64,000 bases of DNA from Aradus depressus (lineage: Eukaryota > Arthropoda > Insecta > Hemiptera > Aradidae): NCBI GenBank assembly GCA_963662175.1, contig OY759214.1, positions 75,776,037-75,840,036 on the forward strand, in the 5' to 3' direction. A model generated the notes under the pieces. That model had not been told where the DNA came from, did not search any database, and was given only the letters and a program-made list of their open reading frames with translations. Position numbers and translations under genes: made by a program. Shown here in pieces: positions 10,049 through 20,175 of this stretch. Every line of letters begins with the position of its first letter. Positions within the stretch are counted from its first letter, which is position 1.

Positions 10049-10105
10049 GTTAGAAATTTGATGTTGTTTTAAACGGAATTTTATAGTTCCCTCCCCAAAA
10101 TGAAA
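10040..10105 (+). repeat. ACTTCCCC-family fragment left of LDYALM copy 3
   Basis: TTAGAAATTTGATGTTG ... ACGGAATTTTATAGTTCCC ... AAAATGAAAAAA, running straight into the LDYALM segment. Confidence 0.6.
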
Positions 10106-10372
10106 AAACATTAAGGCTAGTCAAGGCCCACGCCGTAGATTTTCCGTGAAAATGTCGGGATAAAATCATTTTTCATTTTCTTTTCGATGCTGCCGTAGCT
10201 CTAGCATTTGCTCGGCACTAGACTTTTTAGGTTTTTAACATTTTTTTTGATGCGAGCTTTCCTCTGATTTGCGTTTTCAATAATTCCGCGCATATTTACG
10301 ATTCATATGAGACAACATCTTTAATTTTTTTGCAATTTTCAATTTAATACCAATTTTTACATATATTTCGGG
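10106..10372 (+). repeat. 'LDYALM' repeat, copy 3
   Basis: Begins CATTAAGGCTAGTCAAGG and ends at TTACATATATTTCGGG. It is bracketed on both sides by ACTTCCCC-family sequence in the correct order, so it is either an insertion or the interior of a longer family member. One base lost in GGCTAGTC breaks the peptide frame seen in copies 1 and 2. Confidence 0.7.
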
Positions 10373-10377
10373 TGTAA

Positions 10378-10450
10378 CCGAAACCTCATAAAATATCTAT
10401 TGATTTTCATCCAACAAAAATTACTTTACTACGCTCACTACCCTCACACC
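10378..10450 (+). repeat. ACTTCCCC-family fragment right of LDYALM copy 3
   Basis: GAAACCTCATAAAATATC, TATTGATTTTCATCCAAC continues the family after the LDYALM segment. Confidence 0.55.
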
Positions 10451-10784
10451 GACGTTTCAATTTTAGAGGTCATTGAAAAATTTGCGTCAAATAAGCTTGT
10501 AATAATATATTTTGCGAAAATTTTTTTAATGTATTATTCTAAGTTTTTTATTATGTAGAAAAAATATTGTGTTTATTTTCTTAAATCTACATTATTAAAA
10601 TTAAAAACTAAACATTGAAACCAACAAAAATCAAAGGAAAAATTTTAAAACTAATTCAATCTTTTTATTTTTTTCGCCACTCTCCATGTTTCACTCAGCC
10701 CGTCTCCATTGAACACAGGCCTCGACTCTCTCTACAAACACTAAAAACAGCTGATGTCATTTTTTGTTGTCTACATGCATTTAA

Positions 10785-11035
10785 AGAGCACGGGGAAAGA
10801 ACCAGGTTTGTCACTTTTTTCTCGAATGTGAGATATCGCCACTACAGTATTAGTATATTAAAGATATTTCACGATTCACCATCGTTACGGGCTTCAAAAT
10901 GTCGGTTTGTCACTACGAAAACGGAAGCTGAAAATATGACGTGTGGGGAATTGATAAATATGGACATTCAAACATTAAATTTCAGTTTTCTCAATTTCAA
11001 CATCTGGTGACAAACCTGGTTCTTTGCCCGTGCTC
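10785..11035. mobile_element. TTAA-flanked MITE (251 bp)
   Basis: Near-perfect 29-bp TIRs: GAGCACGGGGAAAGAACCAG GTTTGTCAC at 10786-10814 and its complement at 11008-11036. TTAA lies at 10781-10784 and 11036-11039. A TTAA target is typical of piggyBac-type elements. The open frame 10615-11010 runs through one TIR and is not a gene. Confidence 0.8.
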
Positions 11036-11039
11036 TTAA

Positions 11040-11425
11040 TTTCTTTTAAAAGAAATGTTTCTTACAGAAAAATAAATATAATTAATTTTTTAATAATAAT
11101 AATTGAATCATTTTAATGTGTGTATTTTTTTTATACATCACAGAACATACTAACATACATAAAATAAACACCTTGTGTGGTCATTGTTTGACCTGAAACA
11201 GATAAGACCCAATTAGTTAACAAAAATACCCAACGTACCTACAACCCCCTTTACAATTTTTTTTATAAAGAATCATTTTTTAAATATTAAATTAATTAGT
11301 TGATGAATGCATTATTCAATTACGGAACCCTCAATGTTCACCTCATTTGTTGCCTTTTGTTATTTTTATATCAGAATAAAAATGTTTCATTTGGAACAGC
11401 TTTACAATGTATAGTTAATTAGTTA
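11040..11425. other. AT-rich stretch with one shared repeat piece
   Basis: 11305-11365 (CATTATTCAATTACGGAACC, then TTGTTGCCTTTTGTTA) matches the complement of 49785-49856, which lies just upstream of SINE copy D. Otherwise nothing seen. Confidence 0.45.
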
Positions 11426-11430
11426 TTATG

Positions 11431-11751
11431 ATTCATGCCCGGTCTTTAACTACGAGGATATATCGTCTACTACCAGAGCGCTCTTTCGTCATTCTGGTGG
11501 ACATGAGCCCGACTCTACTGTGGGAGTCCTAAATTTTGCCTGCCCTAAATTTTTATTCACTTCGGGCAGGAGTCTTTAACGAGTACCTGACATCGTACAG
11601 GCTCGGGACCATCCCTTAACGTCCCATCCGGACGGCGTGCTCAAGTTTATTTAACCTCCCAGATAAAATAAACTGAGGGCTCGCCCGGGTTTCAAACCCA
11701 CGACCTTGAGCTCAGAAGGCAAGCACGCAAACCACTGAGCTACTGGAGCCC
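11431..11751 (-). mobile_element. SINE copy E (nearly full length)
   Basis: Tail ATGATTCATGCCCGG, all body blocks, B-box region GGGTTTCAAACCCACGACC and head ACTGAGCTACTGGAGCC. A CCGAAGG stretch is shortened (CATCCGGACGGCGTGC). Tail is of the TTAGTTATTATG type rather than TTAGG. Confidence 0.85.
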
Positions 11752-11768
11752 TTAATATTTAATATATA

Positions 11769-12289
11769 CAGTAGACTCTCCCTTATCCGGCGTTCTATTA
11801 ACCGGTGCTCGCAAAATAACATAAAATCTGTTAAACTAAAATTAACATTAAATTATTAGATTGTGTATTTAAGAGCAAATAATAATTCCGTAACTCACGA
11901 ATCTTTTATGTATTTTTATTGTACATAAATACTGTATGTACATTGTATTTATAATGAAGGGAACGCTAATATAATATTTTATTACTTCACTAATATCCTA
12001 TAAATAAATTATAATAAATACATAGTTGAAAATCAAACATTTATAAAAAATGTTCCCTAGAATAGAAAAACAAAGGTACCGTCCCGCCCGTGGCACAACA
12101 ATATCGTCTTATCGGGAAATGAACGCTTAACTAGTAAAGTCGAAGTTTAATTTTTTTCCACATCCTTAGCTCACCTAAAAACTCTTTTTTTCTATGCTTT
12201 AATTGATATATTTTTTCTCATTAATTGATGATTTCCGTTATCCGGCGTCACGTCGGTCCCGGCAACGCCGGATACGGGAGAGTCTACTG
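11769..12289. mobile_element. Tigger-like MITE, 'CTCTCCCTTATCC' type, with TA duplication
   Basis: Left CAGTAGACTCTCCCTTATCC GGCGTT, right complement CAGTAGACTCTCCCGTATCC GGCGTT. TA at 11767-11768 and 12290-12291. 521 bp with no transposase frame. An inverted-orientation relative is at 62231-62819 and shares the interior (…TTCCGTAACTCACGAATC…). Confidence 0.85.
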
Positions 12290-12336
12290 TATATATTATT
12301 ATTGTATTATATTAAATGTTAGTTTGTTAGTTATTG

Positions 12337-12592
12337 TAACTCATGGCCGGTCTTTAGAAGGTCACATCGCCTATTACCAGAGCGCTCTTTCGTCGCTCAT
12401 GGACGTGAGTCGGATTCTACTATGGGAGTCCTAAATTTTGTCTACCCGGGTTTATTCACTTAGGGTGGGGGGTTTTTAACGAGTAAATGACATCGTATAG
12501 GCTTGGGACCATCACAACGTCCCATCCAAATGACTTCGTACTCAAGGTTTTTCACCTCCCAGTTAAAAAACCTAAGGTCCTTGGCCCCTGTA
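12337..12592 (-). mobile_element. SINE copy F (head lost)
   Basis: Body from TAACTCATGGCCGGTC to CCCAGTTAAAAAACC; the tRNA head is replaced by an ACTTCCCC-family fragment. The block ACTATGGGAGTCCTAAATTT is intact. Confidence 0.8.
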
Positions 12593-12596
12593 TATA

Positions 12597-12832
12597 TAAA
12601 CTGAAATTCCTATAAGGGCGACACATATTAATTTGTAGTGGAATCAGCCAAAAAGGGAGGGGGGTCAGAAAAAGACTCAATTCAAAAATCCAAATAACTG
12701 CCAATGTAATGAATGTATCGATACAAAATAAAGTATGAGGATTCAGAAGTCACTATGAAAGTAAGATATTCAGTTTCAGGCTTTGGAGGGAGAGAAAAAA
12801 AGTAATTGATTAATTCGTTCTGGGGATGTACA
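12597..12832 (+). repeat. ACTTCCCC-family copy, right two thirds
   Basis: From CTATAAGGGCGACACAT through TGAATGTATCGATACAAAAT and TTGGAGGGAGAG to the right end ATTAATTCGTTCTGGGGATGTACAT. The terminal palindrome is degraded. Confidence 0.75.
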
Positions 12833-12834
12833 TA

Positions 12835-13225
12835 GCCGGAGATTTTAGTGTGGAAATTATTTAAATAAAACTTTTACCTGACTCATCAATCATTTTCATC
12901 CAATAAACTTACCAAGGGAACAATGATTTACCCGACTAACAAAACAAATTGAAAAGGATTACCTTGGTGTCAGTACTACCTGGTCTCTAACCAATGGAAT
13001 GGTGGTGGGACGAAGCCTCGATAAATTCACAAGGATTGCCAAGGCAGGACCTTTATTATTCTCAGTTGTGTTTGACTATTCCAATTTCTCCAGCCCATAA
13101 AACATACAACGTGGTGTTCAAAGTGATGAAGTGACGTTCGTATAGCCACGATTGTGAGCCAATATTGTGTGTGCCTTATCACTTTGTTCGTTCAGTCATT
13201 CTTTATAATGTGCTTTTGGTTTGAA
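12835..13225. other. Nothing recognised
   Basis: Ordinary composition, no repeat ends or coding signature. Confidence 0.4.
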
Positions 13226-13229
13226 ATTG

Positions 13230-13668
13230 TTACATTATATCTTCACGAACTCACGTTCGACTAGATAGAGGCATTTCTGCTTACTTATTTTACTTAACTT
13301 TGCAACGATCTTCCGCCATTCTTCTCTATCCTGGGCCTCCCGTCCTCCACCTTCCTATATCCATCGTCCTCTACGTCCTCCAGCGGGGTCTCCATCTTCT
13401 TCTCCGGGTATCCTCCTCGGTAATATGTCTGGCTCCATCCTCTCTAAATGCCCCAGTCATCGCAGCCGCCCGTGCTTTACGAAGGCTTTTTACAGGTCCC
13501 TAAACCCTGTATTGGACCATATATCCCCTTCAGGATTGGGGTCGTATATCTTTCTCAATACCATCCTCTCCCACGTATTGAGCAAAACTTCGTCCCTCCT
13601 AGTCAGGACCCAGGTTTCACTCGCATAAGTGACAACCGGTCTCAGGACGGACTCTTTTATACATTGTA
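13230..13668 (-). pseudogene. RTE/CR1-like endonuclease-reverse transcriptase, C-terminal pseudogene
   Basis: Minus strand reads VVTYASETWVLTRRDEVLLN, TWERMVLRKIYDPNPEGDIW, then a stop, FVKHGRLR, a stop where W is expected, LGHLERMEPDILPRRIPGEE, a stop, then QDREEWRKIVAKL. This is the signature tail of many RTE-like LINE proteins (YGSETW...LE.FERK.LR.I......RL.WLGH..RM......DR..WR..V). Three in-frame stops show inactivity. The catalytic RT core lies outside the remnant. The plus-strand frames at 13300-13669 are shadows. Confidence 0.8.
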
Positions 13669-13669
13669 A

Positions 13670-14107
13670 TATCCAAAAAGATGGATATTAATTGTTTTAA
13701 TATATTTAAACAAATATAATCATCAAGATGGAAATATTTGAAGTGGAAGGCAGGAAATCATCAGGAAGTCAGTAGAAAACCATCAGCAGTCCCGAGTATG
13801 TAAGGGTGGGGGGTTTGGGCAACCAATAGGCACTCAGAAGAGTCCCGGGCGGGAAAAAATGGAGGCGAGCGAGCCGCACCCAGCTTGAGAGCACTAGCTT
13901 CACTTCGTCAGAGGCCACCGAAGAGGGAGGTCCACTTCTGGAGCCACCAGCGAGGAGGGAGGAGCCCACTCTGGAACCAGCCTTTGTCCATCCAACATCC
14001 CAGATCGAGGACTCAGCCGGTCACCGGTCACTTTGCACCTCATGTCATCTTGATTTTTCAAAACTAGTCTTAGCGAACCCACGCAACCAAAAAAATAGCA
14101 AAGAATT
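13670..14107. other. GC-rich block of unknown nature
   Basis: 13740-14050 is markedly richer in G+C than its surroundings, with overlapping open frames on both strands (13769-13969 minus, 13885-14067 plus), none convincing. It could be LINE UTR or ORF1 debris. No repeat ends seen. Confidence 0.3.
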
Positions 14108-14256
14108 TTTGCCTATCCAGGTTTATTCACTTAGGATGGGGGTCTTTAACGAGTAAATCACATCGTATAGGCTTGGGACCATCGCTACGTCCCACCCGAA
14201 GGACGGCATACTCAAGTCTTTTCCCATCCCAGATAAAAAACCTAAGGGCTTCGGTC
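14108..14256 (-). mobile_element. SINE copy G (middle part)
   Basis: GTTTATTCACTTAGGATGG, TCTTTAACGAGTAAATCACA, GGACCATCGCTACGTCCCAC, ending AAACCTAAGGGCTTCGGTC. The close wording with copy F (ACGAGTAAATCACATCGTATAGGCTTGG) suggests a shared subfamily. Confidence 0.8.
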
Positions 14257-14828
14257 TCGTTGTAATAAGTAACTACTTGGAAAGCATGAGGACATAAAAG
14301 AGCCTGTACTAAAAGCTTGTAGAGATCCAAATTGCCCCGTTGTCCGTGTCACTTGACTTGGTAACCAAGATAAATCCTCCACATAGAACCTAAAGTCGTA
14401 CATCTTTAACCCAATGATCCTCTGAACCACACCACCCGCCTCCCTCTGTCTCTAAGTCTTACAAGTATTTATTGCACTCGAATAGAGTAGAAGAAAAGGG
14501 TCATCCTGTAGGAAGTCAAGTCTACGAACTGCTAATGGAACCAAGAAGAAAAATAACGGAATTACAGTGCATATAATTTTTAACGAGAGGGATATACAGA
14601 AATCAAGATGATCTCTTAAACCTGTTTTTCCTGAAAATTGGAGAGTTTTCGTTTTCTCCTCAAAATTAAGGGAAAAAATGTCGTCATTGTATCAAAAAAA
14701 TGTTACCGCTGAACCATTGGTAATGTACTCCCCCAGCGCAAATTATTCATCTTAGTTTTTTCTCTCCCGTCCTATGATCGTTCACATACCCTAATTCAAT
14801 ATTATTGATATCTATAATAATAATAAAA
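14257..14828. other. Nothing recognised
   Basis: Mixed composition; overlapping minus frames (14127-14330, 14242-14430) without recognisable motifs. Confidence 0.4.
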
Positions 14829-14840
14829 TAAATGTCTATA
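14829..14840. repeat. SINE B target-site duplication, left
   Basis: TAAATGTCTATA, identical to 15187-15198. Confidence 0.9.
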
Positions 14841-15186
14841 GGTTAGGTTAGGTTTTATGACTCATGCCCGGGCTTTAACTACGAGGTCATATCGCCTACT
14901 ACCAGAGCGCTCTATCGTCACTCTGGTGGACATGAGCCCGACTCTACTGTGGGAGTCCTAAATTTTGCCTACCCTAAATTTTTATTCACCTAGGGCAGGG
15001 GTCTTTAACGTGTACCTGACATCGTACAGGCTCGGGACCATCGCTTAACGTCCCATCAGAAGGACGGCGTGTTTAAGTTTATTTTACCTCCCAGATAAAA
15101 TAAACTAAGGGCCTCGGTCGGGCTACGAACCCACAACCTTGAGCTCAGAAGTCAAGCACGAATACCACTGAGCTACCGGCGCCCTC
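14841..15186 (-). mobile_element. tRNA-derived SINE, copy B (full length, youngest-looking)
   Basis: 346 bp with A-box and B-box in the minus-strand head (GGCGCCGGTAGCTCAGTGGT; GTTGTGGGTTCG), the full body, and the tail GGTTAGGTTAGG (CCTAACCTAACC on the element strand). Flanked by a perfect 12-bp duplication. Its sequence is close to copies A and D. Confidence 0.92.
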
Positions 15187-15198
15187 TAAATGTCTATA
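15187..15198. repeat. SINE B target-site duplication, right
   Basis: TAAATGTCTATA, identical to 14829-14840. Confidence 0.9.
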
Positions 15199-15299
15199 GA
15201 ATAATATGAAACTAATGTAGAATAATATGAAACAACAAATAGGCAAGCACATTTTTATCATAAAATATTTTTTTTAAATTGCAGAGTAATTGAAGAATG

Positions 15300-15655
15300 G
15301 GACACCTGCAAGATCCTACGTAGTGATGAGCAAAATTAGTTTTGGTCAAAATGTGCAAGACCAAGACTGCTATGTCTTACGTTTGCTCATCAATATGTGA
15401 GTGTCGGGGCTGGAGAGATTTTTGAGAAAATGGTGGACTAGGGAAAATTTGAGGAATATATGTAATGAACGGGAGAGCACTTGTTTAAAACATTTGAGAA
15501 AATGCTTGAAATATAGAAAATAGAGAAAAAAAAATTAAATAACAATAACTAGTGATGAGCATAATCATTCTTGGTCTTGCAGACTTGGTCATGGTCTTGC
15601 ACATTTTGTAAGACCAAGACACTGCTATGATTGCAAAACCAAGACTGCTATGGTC
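15300..15655. repeat. Local repeat pair 'AGTGATGAGCA / TGCAAGACCAAGAC'
   Basis: 15315-15371 (AGTGATGAGCAAAATTAG, TGTGCAAGACCAAGACTGCT) recurs at 15552-15650 as AGTGATGAGCATAATCAT with TAAGACCAAGACACTGCTAT, and contains the inverted word GTCTTGGTCTTGC. Origin unknown. Confidence 0.5.
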
Positions 15656-16750
15656 TCTGTTTCCACTATTTTGTTCTGTTCCAACCCCTGTGTGAATGTA
15701 TTGTTAATATAAGGCAGGGCCGGATCCATGGGTTAAGGGTGGAGAGTGGGGGTGCTTGCCCTCCGGGGCCGTCACGCCCCATAAACCAAGCATATAGAAA
15801 ACATATAAAAAAAATAAAACCAAACAAATTTCAGAATTTTATGTGATCATGTTACAGCAAAGTAACTGACCGCTACTCTTTTCTGTTATCAAGAACATCT
15901 TTATAACCTTGAGCACACCGTCCTTCGAAAGAGCGCTCTGGCTCTGACTTCGAATTTAAGCCTGACGAAATGGGAGGTGTTGCTTGCGATCCCCTCCCAT
16001 AGATCAATATAGATCTGAGACTGTAATAATAATAGAACAATTCCCATTATAATTGGCATACCAGGTGGTCTATGTTCGTAAATAGGGCTCTATGTCAGTT
16101 GTTGGGGCTTAGAGTCCTGTTCTTTGGATGGACGGGCTTATGATTACCACAACAGCTGGGCTTTAATTAATTAATGTTTTAATTGAATTAAAAATACAAT
16201 TTAACAAATAAACTCAATCAATTGCACAATTGAATAATTGCTTATTGATTGAGTTGTTAGTAGCAATCAACAGTTTAATTGTTTTTAATTGCAACAATGA
16301 CAATTAATAGACTGAAGCTTGGAGTTTTAAAGAAAAAACACAAGTTCGACATTAATGGTACGTACTTCCAAACGGATCTGGAATTAAAAATTAATAATTT
16401 TCTGTTTTGTAGAGGACACACTTGAACGCCTTTCTACATCCTCCAATAATTATTGATAATTATATGATTATAATCAGGCGAAAGAGAAGAAGGGCTTTTC
16501 ATTTATTTATTTTTTTTAATTGAAGAAGTTAGATTATTTTCAGTTCAATGATAATTGTAAAGGAAATGCTAATGAAAAATCATTTATCTATCTATAATAA
16601 AAGAAAACTACTTATAAGCACACAACAAATAAATCTTGTTATTTAAATTGAAATAAAAAGACTTGCATATGGGTAAACTCAATTATTCGATCAGCAATGA
16701 TAAGTTCGAATCTTACTACAGGCTATAAAATACTTACATAATTACAGAGA
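15656..16750. other. Mostly unannotated; small SINE scrap and a hairpin
   Basis: 15903-15942 (ACCTTGAGCACACCGTCCTT then GAAAGAGCGCTCTGG) is a SINE remnant with its centre deleted. 15716-15780 starts CAGGGCCGGATCC and is followed by G-rich then C-rich sequence, as at hAT-like MITE ends, but no second end was found. 16212-16222 and 16244-16254 form an 11-bp stem (ACTCAATCAAT). Otherwise nothing. Confidence 0.35.
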
Positions 16751-16751
16751 G

Positions 16752-16911
16752 CAGAAGTAGTTGAGAGGTAGCGTGCTTACTGCTTGTGCTCAAGATAGCG
16801 GATTCGAATCCCGAGGCCCTTAGTTTATTTATATCTGGGTGTTAAAAGTAACTTGAACACCCCGTCCTTCGAATGGGACGTTAAGCGATGGTCCCGAGCA
16901 CAATAACTGTT
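16752..16911 (+). mobile_element. SINE copy Q (head plus first third)
   Basis: Diverged head (GTAGTTGAGAGGTAGCGTGC, then GCGGATTCGAATCCCGAGGC as B-box) and CCGTCCTTCGAATGGGACGT; truncated at GGTCCCGAGCA where the tandem repeat begins. Confidence 0.8.
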
Positions 16912-16914
16912 ATA

Positions 16915-17265
16915 GAGCATGGTGCAAACAAGTGGACATCTCAGGAAGATGTGCCGAATTTATGGAAGAAAAGTTATCGAGTCAATGATCTTGACATGGT
17001 GATATCTTGACTCTCAATCTATCCTCATCTCTCTACTATGAGGTGGCTTTAAAGTTCTATTGGATGTCTGATGAACTCCATCGCATTAACTGTGATAAAG
17101 CATGGTGAAGAATGTGGACAACTCTGGAGGATTTGCCGAAAATATAGAACAAAAATTATCGAGTCTAAAATATTGACAAGGAGAATCCTTGATCTCTCAA
17201 CTATGAGGTGGCTTTAAAGTTCTATTGGATATCTGATGAACTCCGCCACAGTAACTCTGATAGGG
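16915..17265 (+). repeat. Tandem duplication, period ~183 bp
   Basis: AACTGTTATAGAGCATGGTG (16915) recurs as AACTGTGATAAAGCATGGTG (17098) and again partly at 17253. Shared internal words: TGAGGTGGCTTTAAAGTTCT, ATTGGATGTCTGATGAACTC, AAATTATCGAGTC. About two copies with moderate divergence. Confidence 0.75.
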
Positions 17266-17685
17266 GATGTTGCCTTGTCCGATAAAGCTGCTGAGTACCT
17301 CCCCACATCCTCCAGTTTTACTGGTTTCCACCCCCTCAGTCTAGATAGAAGGGTTGGTTTATTTTCTTGGGATGAGCTCGTGGCAAGACGGTTCCCACTT
17401 TAAAACCCCTCTGCTATATATTTTCCTAACCAGGAATTTGTTCATCTCGTTGACGTACCAGAAAGTTTTGATAGACAAGTCAGCAGTGTCTAGATATATT
17501 TCTTCTTGCTATCTCGTTTTAAGCAAGTGCAGTTGAATGTCATAATGGAATTCATTTAGAGTTCTTGAAGAAATATAGCTAAAATTAACTCGTTTTGTCT
17601 TAGTGGTCTAGGAATTAATTTGAAACATTTCAACGTTTGGTTTGGATTAATAAAATGATTCAGAAATCAGAGAAAATCGCACGGC
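17266..17685. other. Nothing recognised
   Basis: No repeat ends or convincing frames. Confidence 0.4.
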
Positions 17686-18133
17686 GCACACTGGGGCAAA
17701 AGGCCTCAAAACCTGACCAAAATACAAAAAAACACTTGCAGATTTTAAGGTGGGAGTGAAGGTGGCTTTACTTTCATACACCTGTATAAACATAAACAAG
17801 ACCATTGCAGCCTTTTAATACTCTCTACATTGCCTCAGTCTATATTTATAATGTGTTAAAACCCAATCTTTTTAATTATTTTATTGTTTTAAATATGAAG
17901 GTTTTTTCTCGAAGTAAGTGTACTAAATTATAATTACTATTCTAATATGAATGTATATTTCTCATAAGCTGTATGAGCTACAACACGTGTGATGTATTTG
18001 TCAAAATACAGTATTCAATGAAGGGTCGGAGAATTTTTTAAGTATTTTTTTTCGTGTTCAGCACACTAAAAAACATGAAATATATAAGTTTCATAATTTT
18101 GGTCAGAAATTTGTTTATTTTGCCCCAGTGTGC
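17686..18133. mobile_element. TIR element 'GCACACTGGGGCAAAA' (448 bp)
   Basis: 16-bp perfect TIRs, GCACACTGGGGCAAAA on the left and its complement on the right (18118-18133), within slightly longer imperfect repeats. No transposase. A truncated second copy lies at 24834-24978. The duplication is unclear because both flanks read GGCGC-like sequence. Confidence 0.75.
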
Positions 18134-18175
18134 GGCGCTACAAACATTTAAAAACATATTAGTTATTATTTTATT

Positions 18176-18510
18176 TTACTTCCCCAGCTATACAAAATTT
18201 AGGGGAACTTATATAGTCGGCCAGAAATTCGATTTTGAGTTTTCACCAGAATTTAATGTTTTCCGACCCTTAAATCCAAACTTTATTTTAAATGTCATGT
18301 TTGTAGTGTTGTGCTGTAAATACGATTAGACCCAATCGAAGGAACTTATCGAAACGAAATTGTATATGTAATTCCGAACCCCATAAAGTAAACAACTATT
18401 TTCAGACAAATCGGCCATGAGACAAATTTAAGGGGAGACAACACAAATCTCTATATAATAACTTCCGTTGTAATGAATGTACTGACACGAAATTTTATGA
18501 GGAAATTCCT
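18176..18510 (+). repeat. ACTTCCCC-family copy, left two thirds
   Basis: Clear left terminal hairpin (ACTTCCCCAGCTATACAAAA TTTAGGGGAACT), GTCGGCCAGAAATTCGATTT, TTTTCACCAGAATTTAATGT and later ACAAATCGGCCATGAGAC. Right end lost. Confidence 0.8.
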
Positions 18511-18839
18511 TTAAATTAAAATATCTATCGATTGAAAATAATAATTATTGAAAAATACATCAAAATTCGTAGCAGATGATGTTAAACTCAAAGAGAAAAG
18601 TAAAAATAAATAAATAATGCTCAGAAAATTATTATACAATTTCTGTGTGTAGCAATGTTACAGGATGCTTTGCTTGTAAATAAAAAAATTTCTTCTTGTT
18701 AATATTTTTTTGCAGTTCATTTAAGACCAGTTTCGCAAGGTATCCATTCATCCTCAGGTCAAAAAAAAATTTCATAAGTGAATCACAGACAAAGTTTTTT
18801 GCCAAAACTAATTAATCAATTAGATTTTTGCTCTCCTCA
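18511..18839. other. Nothing clear; motif resembling 'CCTGAGGATGAA...GCGAAACTGG'
   Basis: The complement of 18722-18763 reads CCTGAGGATGAATGGATACC then TTGCGAAACTGGTC, a wording that recurs near ends of some retroelements. Confidence 0.3.
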
Positions 18840-18990
18840 ATATCAATCGATCGTTTGCCGTTTGAACTGCCGATGCCACAAAATTTAGGGAGGATGTAGG
18901 AGCCCTTATGTAAGCCAACTATTGATTATTAACGCAAACTGTCGACTGTTTTTGCCAAAAGTTAATTGATTAATTAGTTCTAAGGAAATT
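18840..18990 (+). repeat. ACTTCCCC-family fragment (right part)
   Basis: CCACAAAATTTAGGGAGGAT, CCCTTATGTAAGCCAACTAT, AATTGATTAATTAGTTCT. Confidence 0.55.
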
Positions 18991-19264
18991 ATCTAAACGC
19001 CGTGGGTTTGAATATAACTGCTTAAAATTGTACAATATATAAGGGTAGATAATTATGACGTGAGGACCTGAGGCGGTGTATGTAACTTCTATTTAAATAG
19101 TACGTGATTGGATGGGACATGTTTGATACCCAGTCAAAATGTGATAAAACTAGTTTTGAACAAAGTTTACAAAATGGAAGCAATATTCCCATATATTTTA
19201 TCTATTTTGTGAAATAGTCGATATTTTTTAAAAAATATAAGTTTTTTTAAAATGTTTTCTAGTA

Positions 19265-19457
19265 TAGTAGCGCCGGTATATCTTGGCCCTTCAGGGGGGT
19301 GTGGCCAGGTCGCTTGGGAGGGGATAGCCAATAGGGAGACGTTCCCATGGCGACCGCTTCGTTTTCATGGGTTCCTATTGGCTATCCCCTCCCGTTTCCC
19401 CCCTCCAAGCGAACTGGCCACACACCCCCGAAGGGCCAAGATATACCGGCGCTACTA
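19265..19457. mobile_element. GC-rich foldback element (193 bp)
   Basis: Near-complete inverted repeat: left TAGTAGCGCCGGTATATCTT GGCCCTTC..., right ...GAAGGGCCAAGATATACCGG CGCTACTA, with inner arms GGGATAGCCAATAGG / CCTATTGGCTATCCC. Only about 35 bases at the centre are unpaired. No coding content; the frame at 19252-19488 is chance. Confidence 0.85.
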
Positions 19458-19686
19458 TGTTTCACAATGTCTCTGCAGAAAAAGTTAAGCAAGTTTTCAG
19501 CGACTGGAAAATGAACTAATGGACTCTCAAAGTGACCTCACAATCATGAATTGCTTCTATGACACTTACCTATCTGCATATTAATTGAAGGCTAGATTTC
19601 ATTAGATAATGAGACTCTCAGAGAAAACTTTTTTGATATGAAGAATAATTAGAAATGTGTCGGAACTAGTGAAGCTTTGAGATTTG

Positions 19687-20160
19687 GTGTTTTTTTTTGT
19701 TTTTTTTCTTCGTTTTTGGAGGGCATTTCAACCGCAAAGGATCATGAGTGCCCGGTACGACGATCTTTTGGTCAGGTGTCAATAAGCAATGCTATTCTTC
19801 TTTACCAGGTGCGAGACGTAGAAGCCAGGCAGGAACAAGTGGTACCACTTTTAAGGAAAAGGGTTAAAGTCGGTTTATGACTCCGATGTGGTCGAAAAAT
19901 TTCAGGAGTTTGGTGAGGGTTTCGAGAGAATTTTCTAACAGTAATGGCAGGGAGGAGAGAAGTTTATAACGGGTTCTCACGGCTGAGTAACGGCGACAAT
20001 ACAGTAACATATGCTCGACCGTGAGTGGCTGGATGCACGTTGAACAGAGTGGGGGTGGTTGCCGGGCCATGAGATGTCCGTGGTTGAGCCTAGTGTGGCC
20101 GATACGGAGGCGGCAGATCACCACCTCCTCCCTTCTTTGGTGTTGCTGTTTTAAGCCTAG
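19687..20160 (-). mobile_element. 5'-truncated LINE, minus strand, with poly(A) and 3' UTR
   Basis: Poly(T) at 19687-19712 is the poly(A) tail of a minus-strand insertion. 19713-19863 would be the 3' UTR and 19864-20150 the C-terminal coding part. Confidence 0.7.
19864..20150 (-). pseudogene. LINE polyprotein C-terminus (RNase H-linked tail)
   Basis: 86-residue frame containing RLRIGHTRLNHGHLMARQPP followed by PLCSTCIQPLTVEHMLLYCR RY. LINEs with an RNase H domain (I, R1, Loa and Jockey groups) end with 'RLRIGHTRLTHG.L......PP.C..C....TVEHIL..C..Y', with Cys-x2-Cys and His-x4-Cys. The reading frame has no stops over this stretch, so this copy is less decayed than the one at 908. The upstream RT is not present. 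Confidence 0.85.
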
Positions 20161-20175
20161 GCCATAACCTGTTAA

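Noticed and set aside
10615..11010. 131-codon plus-strand open frame
   Set aside because: It runs from AT-rich sequence through one TIR and most of a TTAA-flanked MITE; no motif.
13300..13669. Plus-strand frames of 67-73 codons
   Set aside because: Shadows of the RTE-like remnant on the minus strand, which has a recognisable protein pattern.
19252..19488. 78-codon plus-strand frame
   Set aside because: It spans the GC-rich foldback; the two halves encode complementary-strand sequence.
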